A program made the translations under genes and the position numbers. From NCBI GenBank assembly GCA_031366005.1, contig JANLZB010000017.1, forward strand, positions 1 to 48,972: DNA of 48,972 nt, given 5' to 3'. The notes below the pieces were generated by a model. It saw only the letters and a list, made by a program, of their open reading frames with translations. It did not search any database and was not told the DNA's origin. Origin of the DNA: JANLUX01 sp031366005 (GTDB lineage: Bacteria; Bacteroidota; Bacteroidia; AKYH767-A; OLB10). Shown here one piece after another: positions 36,368-43,922 of this stretch (its first letter is position 1; every line of letters starts with the position of its first letter).

Positions 36368-36403
36368 ACTATACTTTAGTATAGCGCTATACTAAAGTAT
36401 AGT
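36368..36403. promoter_or_regulatory. 36-bp perfect palindrome, likely HxlR operator (double site)
   Basis: The sequence from 36368 to 36403 equals its own reverse complement over all 36 bases. It consists of two abutting smaller sites, CTATACTTTAGTATAG and CTATACTAAAGTATAG, each itself an inverted repeat around 4 bases (TATAC-n4-GTATA). A further degenerate half-site, ACTAATGTATAG, follows at 36408-36419 over the expected -33 region of the YceI promoter. TAC-n-GTA dyads are also the form bound by YodB-type HxlR proteins. Occupancy would block both divergent genes. Confidence 0.75.
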
Positions 36404-36419
36404 ACTTACTAATGTATAG

Positions 36420-36427
36420 CAAATGTA
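36420..36427 (-). promoter_or_regulatory. Candidate -7 box of the HxlR gene
   Basis: The minus strand reads TACATTTG, matching TAnnTTTG. Transcription would start near 36413, so the 36-bp palindrome would lie in the 5' leader of the HxlR mRNA, suited to autorepression. Confidence 0.4.
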
Positions 36428-36430
36428 CAG

Positions 36431-36438
36431 TATTTTTG
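36431..36438 (+). promoter_or_regulatory. Candidate -7 box of the YceI gene
   Basis: TATTTTTG matches TAnnTTTG, 25 bp before ATG 36464. The third half-site of the palindromic region falls about 12-22 bp upstream, where the -33 element is expected. The divergent HxlR box starts only 3 bp away, so the two promoters are back to back. Confidence 0.45.
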
Positions 36439-36463
36439 CATTGAAAATAAAAAACACTAAAAC

Positions 36464-37003
36464 ATGGAAACTAAAACATGGTCAATAGACCCCACACATT
36501 CTGAAATTCAATTTAAAGTGAAACACCTGCTTATTTCCACTGTAACAGGGCAATTCAATAGATTTAATGCAACAGTAGAAACAAGTGAAGATAATTTTGC
36601 CACAGCAAAAATTCACTTTACCGCTGATGTAGATTCAATATCAACCAATAATGAACAACGCGATGCACATCTTAAAAACGGAGATTTCTTTGATGCAGAA
36701 AATCATCCGCAACTTATCTTTGAAGGAGAAAAAATGGAAAAGACAGGCGATGACACTTACAAACTTCATGGAACATTAACAATGCGCGGCTCCAGCAAAA
36801 AAGAAACATTTGATGTGGATTTTGGAGGAGTTACCAAAGATCCCTGGGGTAATCAACGTGCAGGATTCTCCATCAGCGGAAAAATAAACCGCAATGATTA
36901 TGGAGTAAGCTTCGGAATGGTTTCAGAAACAGGAGGTGTATTGCTCGGTGAAGAAGTTAAAATAATTGCAAACGTGCAGGTAGTAAAACAGGCAATACTA
37001 TAG
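36464..37003 (+). CDS. YceI-family lipid/isoprenoid-binding protein
   Basis: The 179-residue protein fits the lipocalin-like YceI family: the start WSIDPTHSEIQFKVKHL (about 5-21), NNEQRDAHLKNGDFFDAENHP (about 62 onward) and the DYGVSFG segment (about 145). Members bind polyisoprenoids, including quinone-like molecules. No signal peptide is present, so this one is predicted cytoplasmic, unlike the periplasmic E. coli form. It is divergent from an HxlR regulator and shares the palindromic control region. A hairpin repeat follows the gene. Confidence 0.9.
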   Translation: METKTWSIDPTHSEIQFKVKHLLISTVTGQFNRFNATVETSEDNFATAKIHFTADVDSISTNNEQRDAHLKNGDFFDAENHPQLIFEGEKMEKTGDDTYKLHGTLTMRGSSKKETFDVDFGGVTKDPWGNQRAGFSISGKINRNDYGVSFGMVSETGGVLLGEEVKIIANVQVVKQAIL

Positions 37004-37028
37004 GCTGCATAATTTTGTCGCTGCTAAT

Positions 37029-37188
37029 TATTTCGAGTCAAAGCGTGAATAAAAACAAGATTTTGAACCACATAAGACACATAGTTCACATAAGTAAATA
37101 AGTCATAGATTGATTACTTACTATGTGAAATTCCTATGTGTCCTATATGCCTTATGTGGTAAAAGGTTTCAACCCTTGATTCGAAATA
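37029..37188. repeat. 160-bp multi-segment intergenic hairpin
   Basis: Successive paired segments run inward: TATTTCGAGTCAAAG (37029-37043) with 37075-type partner CTTGATTCGAAATA (37175-37188, near-perfect); ACCACATAAG (37067-37076) with 37151-37160; GACACATAG (37076-37084) with 37134-37142; TTCACATA (37085-37092) with 37122-37129; and AAGTAA with TTACTT near the apex. The left arm is a run of the words cacataag/cacatag. It fills the gap between the YceI gene and the carboxylesterase gene and might weaken read-through between them. Confidence 0.85.
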
Positions 37189-37226
37189 ATATAGTGTTCA
37201 GTATCGTCATCATTAATAACAATTAA

Positions 37227-37871
37227 ATGGAAAAGCAACATTCAAAAGATCTTGTAACAGCAGGTGTGGATTTGCCAAAAGCTGAAAAAGTTTTGATTAT
37301 GCTGCACGGTAGAGGAGCAACTGCTGAAGATATAATATCGCTTTCTCAGCATCTCAACCTCAAGCAAACCCATATCATCGCACCGCAGGCAACTAATTTC
37401 ACCTGGTATCCTTATGGTTTTCTCGCTCCCGTTGGACAAAATGAACCCTGGTTAACATCTGCATTGAATCTTATTACTGAAATAGTGAATGCTGTTAAAA
37501 CTGCAGGAATTAAGAGTGAACAGATTTATTTACTGGGTTTTTCACAAGGTGCTTGTCTTACACTGGAATATGCTGCACGCAATGCCCAACAGTTTGGAGG
37601 TGTAATTGCCTTCACCGGTGGATTGATTGGTGAGGTAATTAATGAGAGGAATTATATTGGCGATTTTAATAAAACGAAAATATTTATTGGTAATAGTGAT
37701 AATGATCCGCATGTGCCAATAGAACGATCACAGGAATCGAAACGGGTGATGGAAAAGCTTGGCGCAAATGTTACTCTTAAAATATATCCAGGCATGGCGC
37801 ATACTATTAATGAGGATGAAATTAAATGGGTGAATGAAAATATATTTGGTTTAAAAGATGACACAAAATAA
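37227..37871 (+). CDS. Carboxylesterase/phospholipase-type alpha/beta hydrolase
   Basis: The 214-residue hydrolase has the oxyanion segment MLHGRGATAED (about 25-35), nucleophile elbow LLGFSQGACL with Ser106, acid region GNSDNDPHVP (about 155-164) and GMAHT with His192, a complete catalytic triad. It belongs with the small esterases that include MhqD-like proteins. MhqD and its neighbour dioxygenase MhqO are induced by quinones in Bacillus; here a VOC dioxygenase follows and an HxlR regulator precedes, so a role in quinone or electrophile stress is inferred. The last codons are duplicated about 100 bp downstream. Confidence 0.87.
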   Translation: MEKQHSKDLVTAGVDLPKAEKVLIMLHGRGATAEDIISLSQHLNLKQTHIIAPQATNFTWYPYGFLAPVGQNEPWLTSALNLITEIVNAVKTAGIKSEQIYLLGFSQGACLTLEYAARNAQQFGGVIAFTGGLIGEVINERNYIGDFNKTKIFIGNSDNDPHVPIERSQESKRVMEKLGANVTLKIYPGMAHTINEDEIKWVNENIFGLKDDTK

Positions 37872-37874
37872 ATG

Positions 37875-38028
37875 GAACACAGATGACACTGATTTTACTG
37901 ATCCCGATTAATCGGGACAGATTTGATCAATGTAAATGAAAATATATTTGGTTTAAAAGAAGACACTAAAAAAACGGAACACAACATTTGATCAGTGGAA
38001 ATACGTCCAATCAGTGTCATCAGTGTTC
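37875..38028. repeat. Intergenic inverted repeat (19 of 20 bp) containing a 16-bp palindrome
   Basis: The left arm 37875-37894 (GAACACAGATGACACTGATT) and the right arm 38009-38028 are reverse complements with a single mismatch. Between them lie a perfect 16-bp palindrome, TCCCGATTAATCGGGA (37902-37917), and a second copy of the 3' end of the esterase gene. The left arm starts 4 bp after the esterase stop. Similar word-based palindromes are familiar between genes in Bacteroidota. Confidence 0.85.
37935..37984 (+). repeat. Duplicated 3' end of the esterase gene (direct repeat, 102-bp offset)
   Basis: About 50 bp from 37833 (end of the esterase coding sequence plus its flank) recurs at 37935 with only a few differences. 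In frame, the first copy reads NENIFGLKDDTK-stop; the second reads NENIFGLKEDTKKTEHNI-stop. The changes are mostly silent or conservative, and the stop codon is replaced by Lys. It may be left from a duplicated or alternative gene end. Confidence 0.85.
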
Positions 38029-38044
38029 TAAAAAAATATAAAAA

Positions 38045-38980
38045 ATGGAAAATAAAATTTCAGGGCTGCATCATATCACTGCTATAGCAGGAAATGCAAA
38101 ACGCAATTATGATTTTTACACGAAAGTGCTGGGCTTACGGTTTGTAAAAAAGACAGTGAACTTTGATGATCCTCACACTTATCATTTTTATTTCGGTGAT
38201 GAGGCAGGCACACCGGGAACCATTCTCACTTTTTTTCCGTGGGAAAATATTACAACAGGGAGAAGAGGAACGGGAATGGTGACAGAGATTGGTTACTCTG
38301 TTCCTAAGGGAAGTCTTGATTTCTGGATGAAACGATTTGAAAAATTTAATATTACTTATAACAAGCCTGCTGAAAAATTTGGTGAAACGTATCTAACTTT
38401 TCTAGATCCTGACGGATTAAAAATTGAGTTGACTGAACGTGCTGAAGACGACCAACGAATACCATGGATTACTGATGATGTGAATGCAGAAGTTGCAACA
38501 CGGGGTTTTCATCATGTATCACTCACGCTTTCCAAAGCAGATAAAACAGCTGAACTGTTAACGGAAGTTTTTGGTTATAAATTAAAGGAGCAACAGGTGA
38601 ACCGTTACCGCTATGTAACGGATGCCATTGAAACTGCTAACGTGATAGACCTTGTGGAAGCTGCCGGTGAACGGCAGGGACTTGTGGCAGGAGGAAGCGT
38701 GCATCATGTTGCATTCAGAGTAAAAGATGATGCAGCACAAAAAATGATGCAGGAAAAATTAATTGCAAGAGGATTACACGTAACGCCTGTTATTGACCGC
38801 AATTATTTTCATTCAATTTATTTCCGTGAACCGGGAGGTGTATTGTTTGAAATTGCAACTGATAACCCGGGATTTTCCATTGATGAGCCATTGAATGAAT
38901 TAGGGACACATTTAAAATTGCCAGCGCAGTATGAATCAAGAAGAAATGAGATTGAACAAGTGTTGCCTAAGCTGGAATAG
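38045..38980 (+). CDS. Ring-cleaving VOC-family dioxygenase (MhqO-like)
   Basis: The 311-residue protein is two glyoxalase/VOC domains in tandem (about 1-150 and 155-300). Metal-ligand positions are visible: GLHHITAIAG (7-16), GFHHVSLT (about 157), SVHHVAFRV (about 219) and GGVLFEIATD with its Glu (about 264-273). The pattern FVKKTVNFDDPHTYHFYFGD (about 34-53) is typical of the MhqO/YdfO group, which cleaves hydroquinones or related rings. It follows a carboxylesterase gene as mhqO follows mhqD-type genes in Firmicutes. The 170-bp gap holds the repeats described separately. Confidence 0.88.
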   Translation: MENKISGLHHITAIAGNAKRNYDFYTKVLGLRFVKKTVNFDDPHTYHFYFGDEAGTPGTILTFFPWENITTGRRGTGMVTEIGYSVPKGSLDFWMKRFEKFNITYNKPAEKFGETYLTFLDPDGLKIELTERAEDDQRIPWITDDVNAEVATRGFHHVSLTLSKADKTAELLTEVFGYKLKEQQVNRYRYVTDAIETANVIDLVEAAGERQGLVAGGSVHHVAFRVKDDAAQKMMQEKLIARGLHVTPVIDRNYFHSIYFREPGGVLFEIATDNPGFSIDEPLNELGTHLKLPAQYESRRNEIEQVLPKLE

Positions 38981-39094
38981 GAGATTGTTATAGGAAAGCA
39001 AAAATCTTATTATGTTGCTGGAGAAAACGCACAGCAACGGCTGGCGCAACCGAACCACGGATGAAATTGAAATGAGTTTTTGAATTTAATATTC

Positions 39095-39874
39095 TTATTT
39101 CAAATGGAACATCACAGGCAAATTAGTGCGTACTAAAACAGGTTTGCCATTTTGTTTTCCGGGTTTCCATGCTGGCATATTACGGATGACACGTAATGCT
39201 TCTTCATCACATCCATAACCAATGCCACGCACTATGTAAGGAAATAAAACTTTGCCTTTGCTGCTTACAATAAAATTAACATAAACGGTGCCCTGCACTT
39301 TTTTTGCTTTTGCTGCTTCGGGATACTTGATGTTTTGAGAGAGATATTTAATTAATGCTGCGTTGCCTCCCGGAAATTCAGGCATTTCATCCGCTATTAT
39401 GCGTGGGTTAGCACTTGATGAAAATGACTTTGCATCTTTTTTATCAGCGGCAAACATTACATGGTATTTTGCTTTTGGAATAACATCATCATCAATGGTC
39501 ATTGCACCATGACATCTGCCATCGAGTAATTTAAAAGCTGCTGTATCACCTAAGGCAAGCAGTGCGCTCCAATCGCGACAGGCATTTGCAGTGTCGCTGG
39601 TAACCCAAAGGGCAATGCCGCGGTTAAAGAAAGCTGCTTTGTTGCCTTCGTCTTTTTTTATTTCATTGGTATAAAAAGCGCTTGCCGCACTGTAGTTTCC
39701 ATTTAAGATAAGCTCAGTGCCATGGTCATTCATATCAGTGAGATGTTCTTCATCCAAAATAATCCTGATAACAGAATCAGTGGCTGCTGTCTTTTGAGCC
39801 ACGCAATTTTTTATACCTGGAAAGATAATCAGTAAGGAAATTATTTTAAGCAGGCAGGCAGTGAATCTTTGCAT
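39095..39874 (-). CDS. Secreted TonB-C-domain protein with TPR-like N-terminus
   Basis: The 259-residue protein has a signal peptide (1 to about 26, cleaved near CVA-Q). A TPR-like helical pair follows (GNYSAASAFYTNEIKKDEGN and the FNRGIALWV helix, about 58-95). From about 165 to the end lies a TonB C-terminal domain: PEFPGGNAALIKYLSQNIKY, then VQGTVYVNFIVSSKGKV and ALRVIRNMPAWKPGKQNGKP. The N-terminal proline-rich linker and anchor of a true TonB are missing, so it is probably a periplasmic or envelope-bound relative rather than an energy transducer. It is a lone gene by spacing. Confidence 0.85.
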   Translation of the reverse strand: MQRFTACLLKIISLLIIFPGIKNCVAQKTAATDSVIRIILDEEHLTDMNDHGTELILNGNYSAASAFYTNEIKKDEGNKAAFFNRGIALWVTSDTANACRDWSALLALGDTAAFKLLDGRCHGAMTIDDDVIPKAKYHVMFAADKKDAKSFSSSANPRIIADEMPEFPGGNAALIKYLSQNIKYPEAAKAKKVQGTVYVNFIVSSKGKVLFPYIVRGIGYGCDEEALRVIRNMPAWKPGKQNGKPVLVRTNLPVMFHLK

Positions 39875-39940
39875 ATCAAAAATTTTTGAGCAAGATACTT
39901 TAGATTTTAATTTTTACAAGATCCTGCTTTAAAAAACTTT

Positions 39941-40783
39941 TTAAAAAGCCGGGTTGTTGAAAGTATCGCCCTGCGAAATATCTCCTGATTCAAATCCTTT
40001 TTTAAACCAATACATACGTTGTGCTGAGGTGCCATGAGTAAAAGCATCTGGAACTACACGCCCCTGGGATTGCTTTTGCAAACGATCGTCACCTACAGCA
40101 TTGGCAGCATTCATGGCTTCTTCAATATCGCCCGGTTCAAGATTATTTTGCATTCGCGATGCATAATGTGCCCACATACCAGCAAAAAAATCAGCCTGTA
40201 ATTCCAGTTTAACAGAGTACTTGTTATACTCTTCTTCACTCAGGCGTTGGCGTAAGCGATCCATCTGTTCACTTGTTCCCATGAGGTATTGAACATGATG
40301 ACCTACTTCATGCGCAATTACGTAAGCCATAGCAAAATCTCCATGTGCCTGGAGGTGATTTTCCATTTCTTCAAAAAAGGAAAGATCAATATATAATTTC
40401 TGATCAGCAGGACAATAGAAAGGACCTGAAACAGCACTTGCATTTCCACATCCTGTTTCAACAGCATCACGGAATAAGACAAGTGTTGGTTCCATGTATT
40501 GCTTGCCCTGATCTGCAAATATTTTTTTCCACACATCTTCAGTTTCTGCCAACACTACTTTTACAAAAGATGCCCGCTCATCATCAGCTGCCTGTTCTTC
40601 AGCTGACATTTGCCGCTGTTGCGTTGGTAATTGCTGTGTGAGTTGTGAAAGATCACCTCCTCCTAAAAGAAAATTTAATACTAAAGCAACTACGCCAATT
40701 AAGCCTCCGCCCATTGCAATGCCTCTTCCTGAAAATCTGCGGTCTTCCACATTACCGCTTTCACGCCTGCCTCTCCATAACAT
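39941..40783 (-). CDS. YpfJ-type neutral zinc metallopeptidase
   Basis: The 280-residue protein begins with the family sequence LWRGRRESGNVEDRR, has one hydrophobic stretch (about 24-42, probable membrane anchor), a Gln-rich linker, and the zincin motif IAHEVGHHVQ at about 156-165 (HExxH). The conserved GPFYCPADQKLYIDLSFF (about 119) and ELQADFFAGMWAH (about 196, third-ligand region) plus FTHGTSAQRMYWFKKGF near the end complete the YpfJ pattern. The natural substrate of the family is not established. Confidence 0.92.
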   Translation of the reverse strand: MLWRGRRESGNVEDRRFSGRGIAMGGGLIGVVALVLNFLLGGGDLSQLTQQLPTQQRQMSAEEQAADDERASFVKVVLAETEDVWKKIFADQGKQYMEPTLVLFRDAVETGCGNASAVSGPFYCPADQKLYIDLSFFEEMENHLQAHGDFAMAYVIAHEVGHHVQYLMGTSEQMDRLRQRLSEEEYNKYSVKLELQADFFAGMWAHYASRMQNNLEPGDIEEAMNAANAVGDDRLQKQSQGRVVPDAFTHGTSAQRMYWFKKGFESGDISQGDTFNNPAF

Positions 40784-40881
40784 AATCCTAATATTTAGTG
40801 AGATGAGTTTTTAAAAAACAATGCCATCGTAAGTGAATGAGATAGTTAATTGAAAAAACTCTTTTTTCAAAATAAAAAAAA

Positions 40882-40908
40882 GGGATATTGAAGCAACTTC
40901 AATATCCC
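40882..40908 (-). terminator. Intrinsic terminator of the subtilase gene
   Basis: A perfect 12-bp stem (GGGATATTGAAG with CTTCAATATCCC) and a 3-nt loop lie 28 bp past the subtilase stop on the minus strand, followed there by eight T residues. Stem, loop and T-run make this the clearest terminator in the window. Confidence 0.92.
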
Positions 40909-40935
40909 CTGATCAGCATTTTTTTTAAAGTTCTG

Positions 40936-43773
40936 TTATTGACCTACCACAAATCTTTTGTTAAGATTTTTATCAACGCCTTTCACACGCAGAAAATACA
41001 TTCCATCACTCCATGAATTTGTTTTGAAGGTATAATGATTATTACCTGCCGGCTGCACACCTTTTGCAACAGTTGTAATGTGATTACCTAAAATATCATA
41101 AACTGAAATTTCAAGCTGTTGCGATTTATCAAGATGAATATTAAAAGCTGCATTATCACTAACCGGATTAGGATATACTGTTGAGATGGAAATACCATCC
41201 ACATTATTTACCTCATCAACACCAGTAATAAGATCATATTTTATCTGAGCTGCTTCGGCACTTGCAATAATATCCACAAGACTTTCACCGGCTATCAAAG
41301 CAAAAGCAACACGAACAGAATCACCAGGATTCAGCGTAAAAGGACCGGTACTCACAACATCGCACACATCATTTCCGGTTCCTGCAACTCCTGCAGTGGC
41401 ACGGCTTGTAGAAAGTGTCTGATATTTTTGAGCAGAAGAAAATCCTGCTGAAATATCAATACCTCCGCCACCTCCCGCAATATTATCAAGAGCATAATGA
41501 TTCCATGGGCCGCTGGTGAGCAGTTTTATACCTGCATAAAGATTGCTGTCAGTGCTCCATACATAACCCATCTTACTAGTAACATCTTCATTGGCTTTAT
41601 TGTTAGCATAGGAAGGCACATCCCAGTCAGAAAATATACCAGCATATAAAGAGGATAATGTGGTGCTTCCATTATTACGAATTACATATTCAAAAATATG
41701 ATAGCGGCTATCCGGTGCAAATGCCCATGAGAAAGAACGATGACCTACTTCAATTCCTAATGAAGCTGCAGCTGGATTATCATTAAATCTTCCATAAGTA
41801 TCAAAATCAGACCAAATGCCCGGATCATGTTTCTGGATAGGATTAATACTTGCAAAATCTTCATCGGCAACAGCTGCATTACGCACCACATCCGATACAT
41901 CACCTGCATTGCCTATCATTAAACCAGTTTCGTAAGCAAATGTATTATGTGCATTTAAAGTAAAACCAAGTCCTTCTGATTGGGCGAGATTAGCGTTATA
42001 ACATATTCTTCCTTTGCTTGTGTTAGTTGTGGCTACTTCATTTACAGTAATATTTATATAATCAACATTTACAATCACATCAAACATTGCATAATCATTA
42101 TAAGCACCATCCTGCAAATGAACCTTGAAAGTAATTTTTGCATTTTGCGGAGCGCTTGGGTTTATTATTACTGTAAATGGATCAGCATTATTATTTACCG
42201 TTGTCATTGTTCCCACAGCGCCAAGCGTAGTGTTGGCATCAAGAATAGTTACAAAAGTGGATGGTGAAGAAGCTACTGATATGGTTGCAGTAAGATTGGT
42301 AGTAGGGTCAAGATAATTAGTGAAATCACCTGTTATTCTCAGCGTATCACCCACCACAAAAAGATTATCATTATTATCAACAACATTAATGGGATTCATC
42401 CGCACAGAAGGACTGCTGATTGTTAAAGCATTTAATAAATTAATCCGACCGGTGCCTAAACCATTGGTTGCACGAAATGTATTGTTAGTACCGAAGCTAT
42501 AAATAGTATCAGCAGTAACGCGAAGTTTTTCTCCAACCTGTAACGCATTATATGAAGGATAATATGATTTTATAATTCCTGCACATCCGGCAGCAATAGG
42601 CGAAGCCATTGAAGTACCGCTGTTATTTGCATAAGTGTCATTATAAAGTGTTGACAAAATACCATTGCCGGGTGAGCACACATCAATATAATTTCCATAA
42701 TTTGAAAAGCCAGCTTTATTATCATTGGTACCGTTGGTAGCGGCTATTGAAAGAACATAATTGAATGCAGCAGGATAAAAATATTGGTTACTGTTATTGT
42801 TTCCTGCAGCACAAACTATCAAAACATCTTTATTAATAGTTGCATAGTCAATTGCATTCTGACCAAAGCTGCCACCTCCACCACCACCCCATGAGCAGTT
42901 AATAATGTTGCATCCATGATCAGCTCCATACACTATTCCTTCGTAACCTTTAGTTAATGCACCACCAGCATCAGAAATTTTGATAGGCAGAAACTTGCAG
43001 TAAAAACCAGGTGAAGCAACTCCAACTCCATTATCAGTTACTGCGGCAGCACAACCGCTTACATGCGATCCATGTGTGTTAGCATTCACGGTAGGATCAT
43101 TATCATTTTCTCCTAAATCCCACCCATTAAAATTATCTACATAACCATCACTGTCATTATCAATACCATCCACAGGATCATTGTAATTGTGTTTCAAATT
43201 TGCTGCTAAATCCGGATGATCTAAATCACTTCCTGTATCATCAATACCTATTACAACATTGGTGTCGCCTTTTGAAATATTCCATCCACCATACGCATTA
43301 ATACGCGTTAAAAAACTTTGCTGAGCAATGCTGGGATCATTAGGTGTGTACTGAGGTGTGGGAATGTATTTAGGTTCTGCATACTCAAGCACATCGGTGG
43401 CAACAAGAGCATTAATGATTTTTACTATATCAGCATTTGATTTGTATTCTAACTGATAAATGAGAGAAAGGTCAACATACGCTCTGCCGTAACGATCAAA
43501 TGGTTCAGCAGGTGGCTGATGGTTAGGAAATATTTTAAACAGATCCGACACCTGGATACTATTAAATATTTGCTCAAGCTGCGCTACTTCAATTGCATTA
43601 TTAGTGCATTGTGAACGAAATGCAGGTTTAACTTTTAAAACTAAAGTGTTGGGCAAATAATCTTTTGAAGTAATTCCCGGGGCAAAGCGGAAAGAATTGT
43701 TTGAGCCAGCTATTGCGTTTACGGTAAGTAAAATAAATGCCAGGCAAAGTGTTTTGGTAAGAAATTTTATCAT
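40936..43773 (-). CDS. Secreted subtilisin-like serine protease with T9SS C-terminal sorting domain
   Basis: The 945-residue protein has a signal peptide (1 to about 22), a propeptide-like region (about 35-150) and an S8 domain with the full triad: Asp179 in GIDDTGSD, His234 in THGSHVSG and Ser388 in NSGTSMASPIAAG. The oxyanion-side NCSWGGGGGG segment is near 295. Middle and C-terminal beta-rich domains follow. The last about 80 residues are a type A T9SS sorting domain: VYPNPVSDNAAF, EISVYDILGNHI, GMYFLRVKG and KRFVVGQ. It should be exported by Sec and then the T9SS, with loss of the tail. A strong terminator follows at 40882. Confidence 0.95.
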   Translation of the reverse strand: MIKFLTKTLCLAFILLTVNAIAGSNNSFRFAPGITSKDYLPNTLVLKVKPAFRSQCTNNAIEVAQLEQIFNSIQVSDLFKIFPNHQPPAEPFDRYGRAYVDLSLIYQLEYKSNADIVKIINALVATDVLEYAEPKYIPTPQYTPNDPSIAQQSFLTRINAYGGWNISKGDTNVVIGIDDTGSDLDHPDLAANLKHNYNDPVDGIDNDSDGYVDNFNGWDLGENDNDPTVNANTHGSHVSGCAAAVTDNGVGVASPGFYCKFLPIKISDAGGALTKGYEGIVYGADHGCNIINCSWGGGGGGSFGQNAIDYATINKDVLIVCAAGNNNSNQYFYPAAFNYVLSIAATNGTNDNKAGFSNYGNYIDVCSPGNGILSTLYNDTYANNSGTSMASPIAAGCAGIIKSYYPSYNALQVGEKLRVTADTIYSFGTNNTFRATNGLGTGRINLLNALTISSPSVRMNPINVVDNNDNLFVVGDTLRITGDFTNYLDPTTNLTATISVASSPSTFVTILDANTTLGAVGTMTTVNNNADPFTVIINPSAPQNAKITFKVHLQDGAYNDYAMFDVIVNVDYINITVNEVATTNTSKGRICYNANLAQSEGLGFTLNAHNTFAYETGLMIGNAGDVSDVVRNAAVADEDFASINPIQKHDPGIWSDFDTYGRFNDNPAAASLGIEVGHRSFSWAFAPDSRYHIFEYVIRNNGSTTLSSLYAGIFSDWDVPSYANNKANEDVTSKMGYVWSTDSNLYAGIKLLTSGPWNHYALDNIAGGGGGIDISAGFSSAQKYQTLSTSRATAGVAGTGNDVCDVVSTGPFTLNPGDSVRVAFALIAGESLVDIIASAEAAQIKYDLITGVDEVNNVDGISISTVYPNPVSDNAAFNIHLDKSQQLEISVYDILGNHITTVAKGVQPAGNNHYTFKTNSWSDGMYFLRVKGVDKNLNKRFVVGQ

Positions 43774-43865
43774 CGTTTGTTTTTTTTAAGGGATACGAAG
43801 ATAGGACGATGCACCATATTCTACATTATAATTCTTTTTTTATTTAATGATGAAAGGGTGAGTTC

Positions 43866-43896
43866 TTGAATATAACACCTCATTTACTTTCCTTTG
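43866..43896 (+). promoter_or_regulatory. Candidate asnS promoter (-33 TTG, 20-bp spacer, -7 TTCCTTTG)
   Basis: TTG at 43866-43868 is followed after exactly 20 bp by TTCCTTTG (43889-43896), one base from TAnnTTTG. This is the only candidate in the window with both elements at canonical spacing. The start codon is 27 bp downstream. Confidence 0.5.
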
Positions 43897-43922
43897 CACC
43901 CCTTTTAAAAATCATGAGGTAA

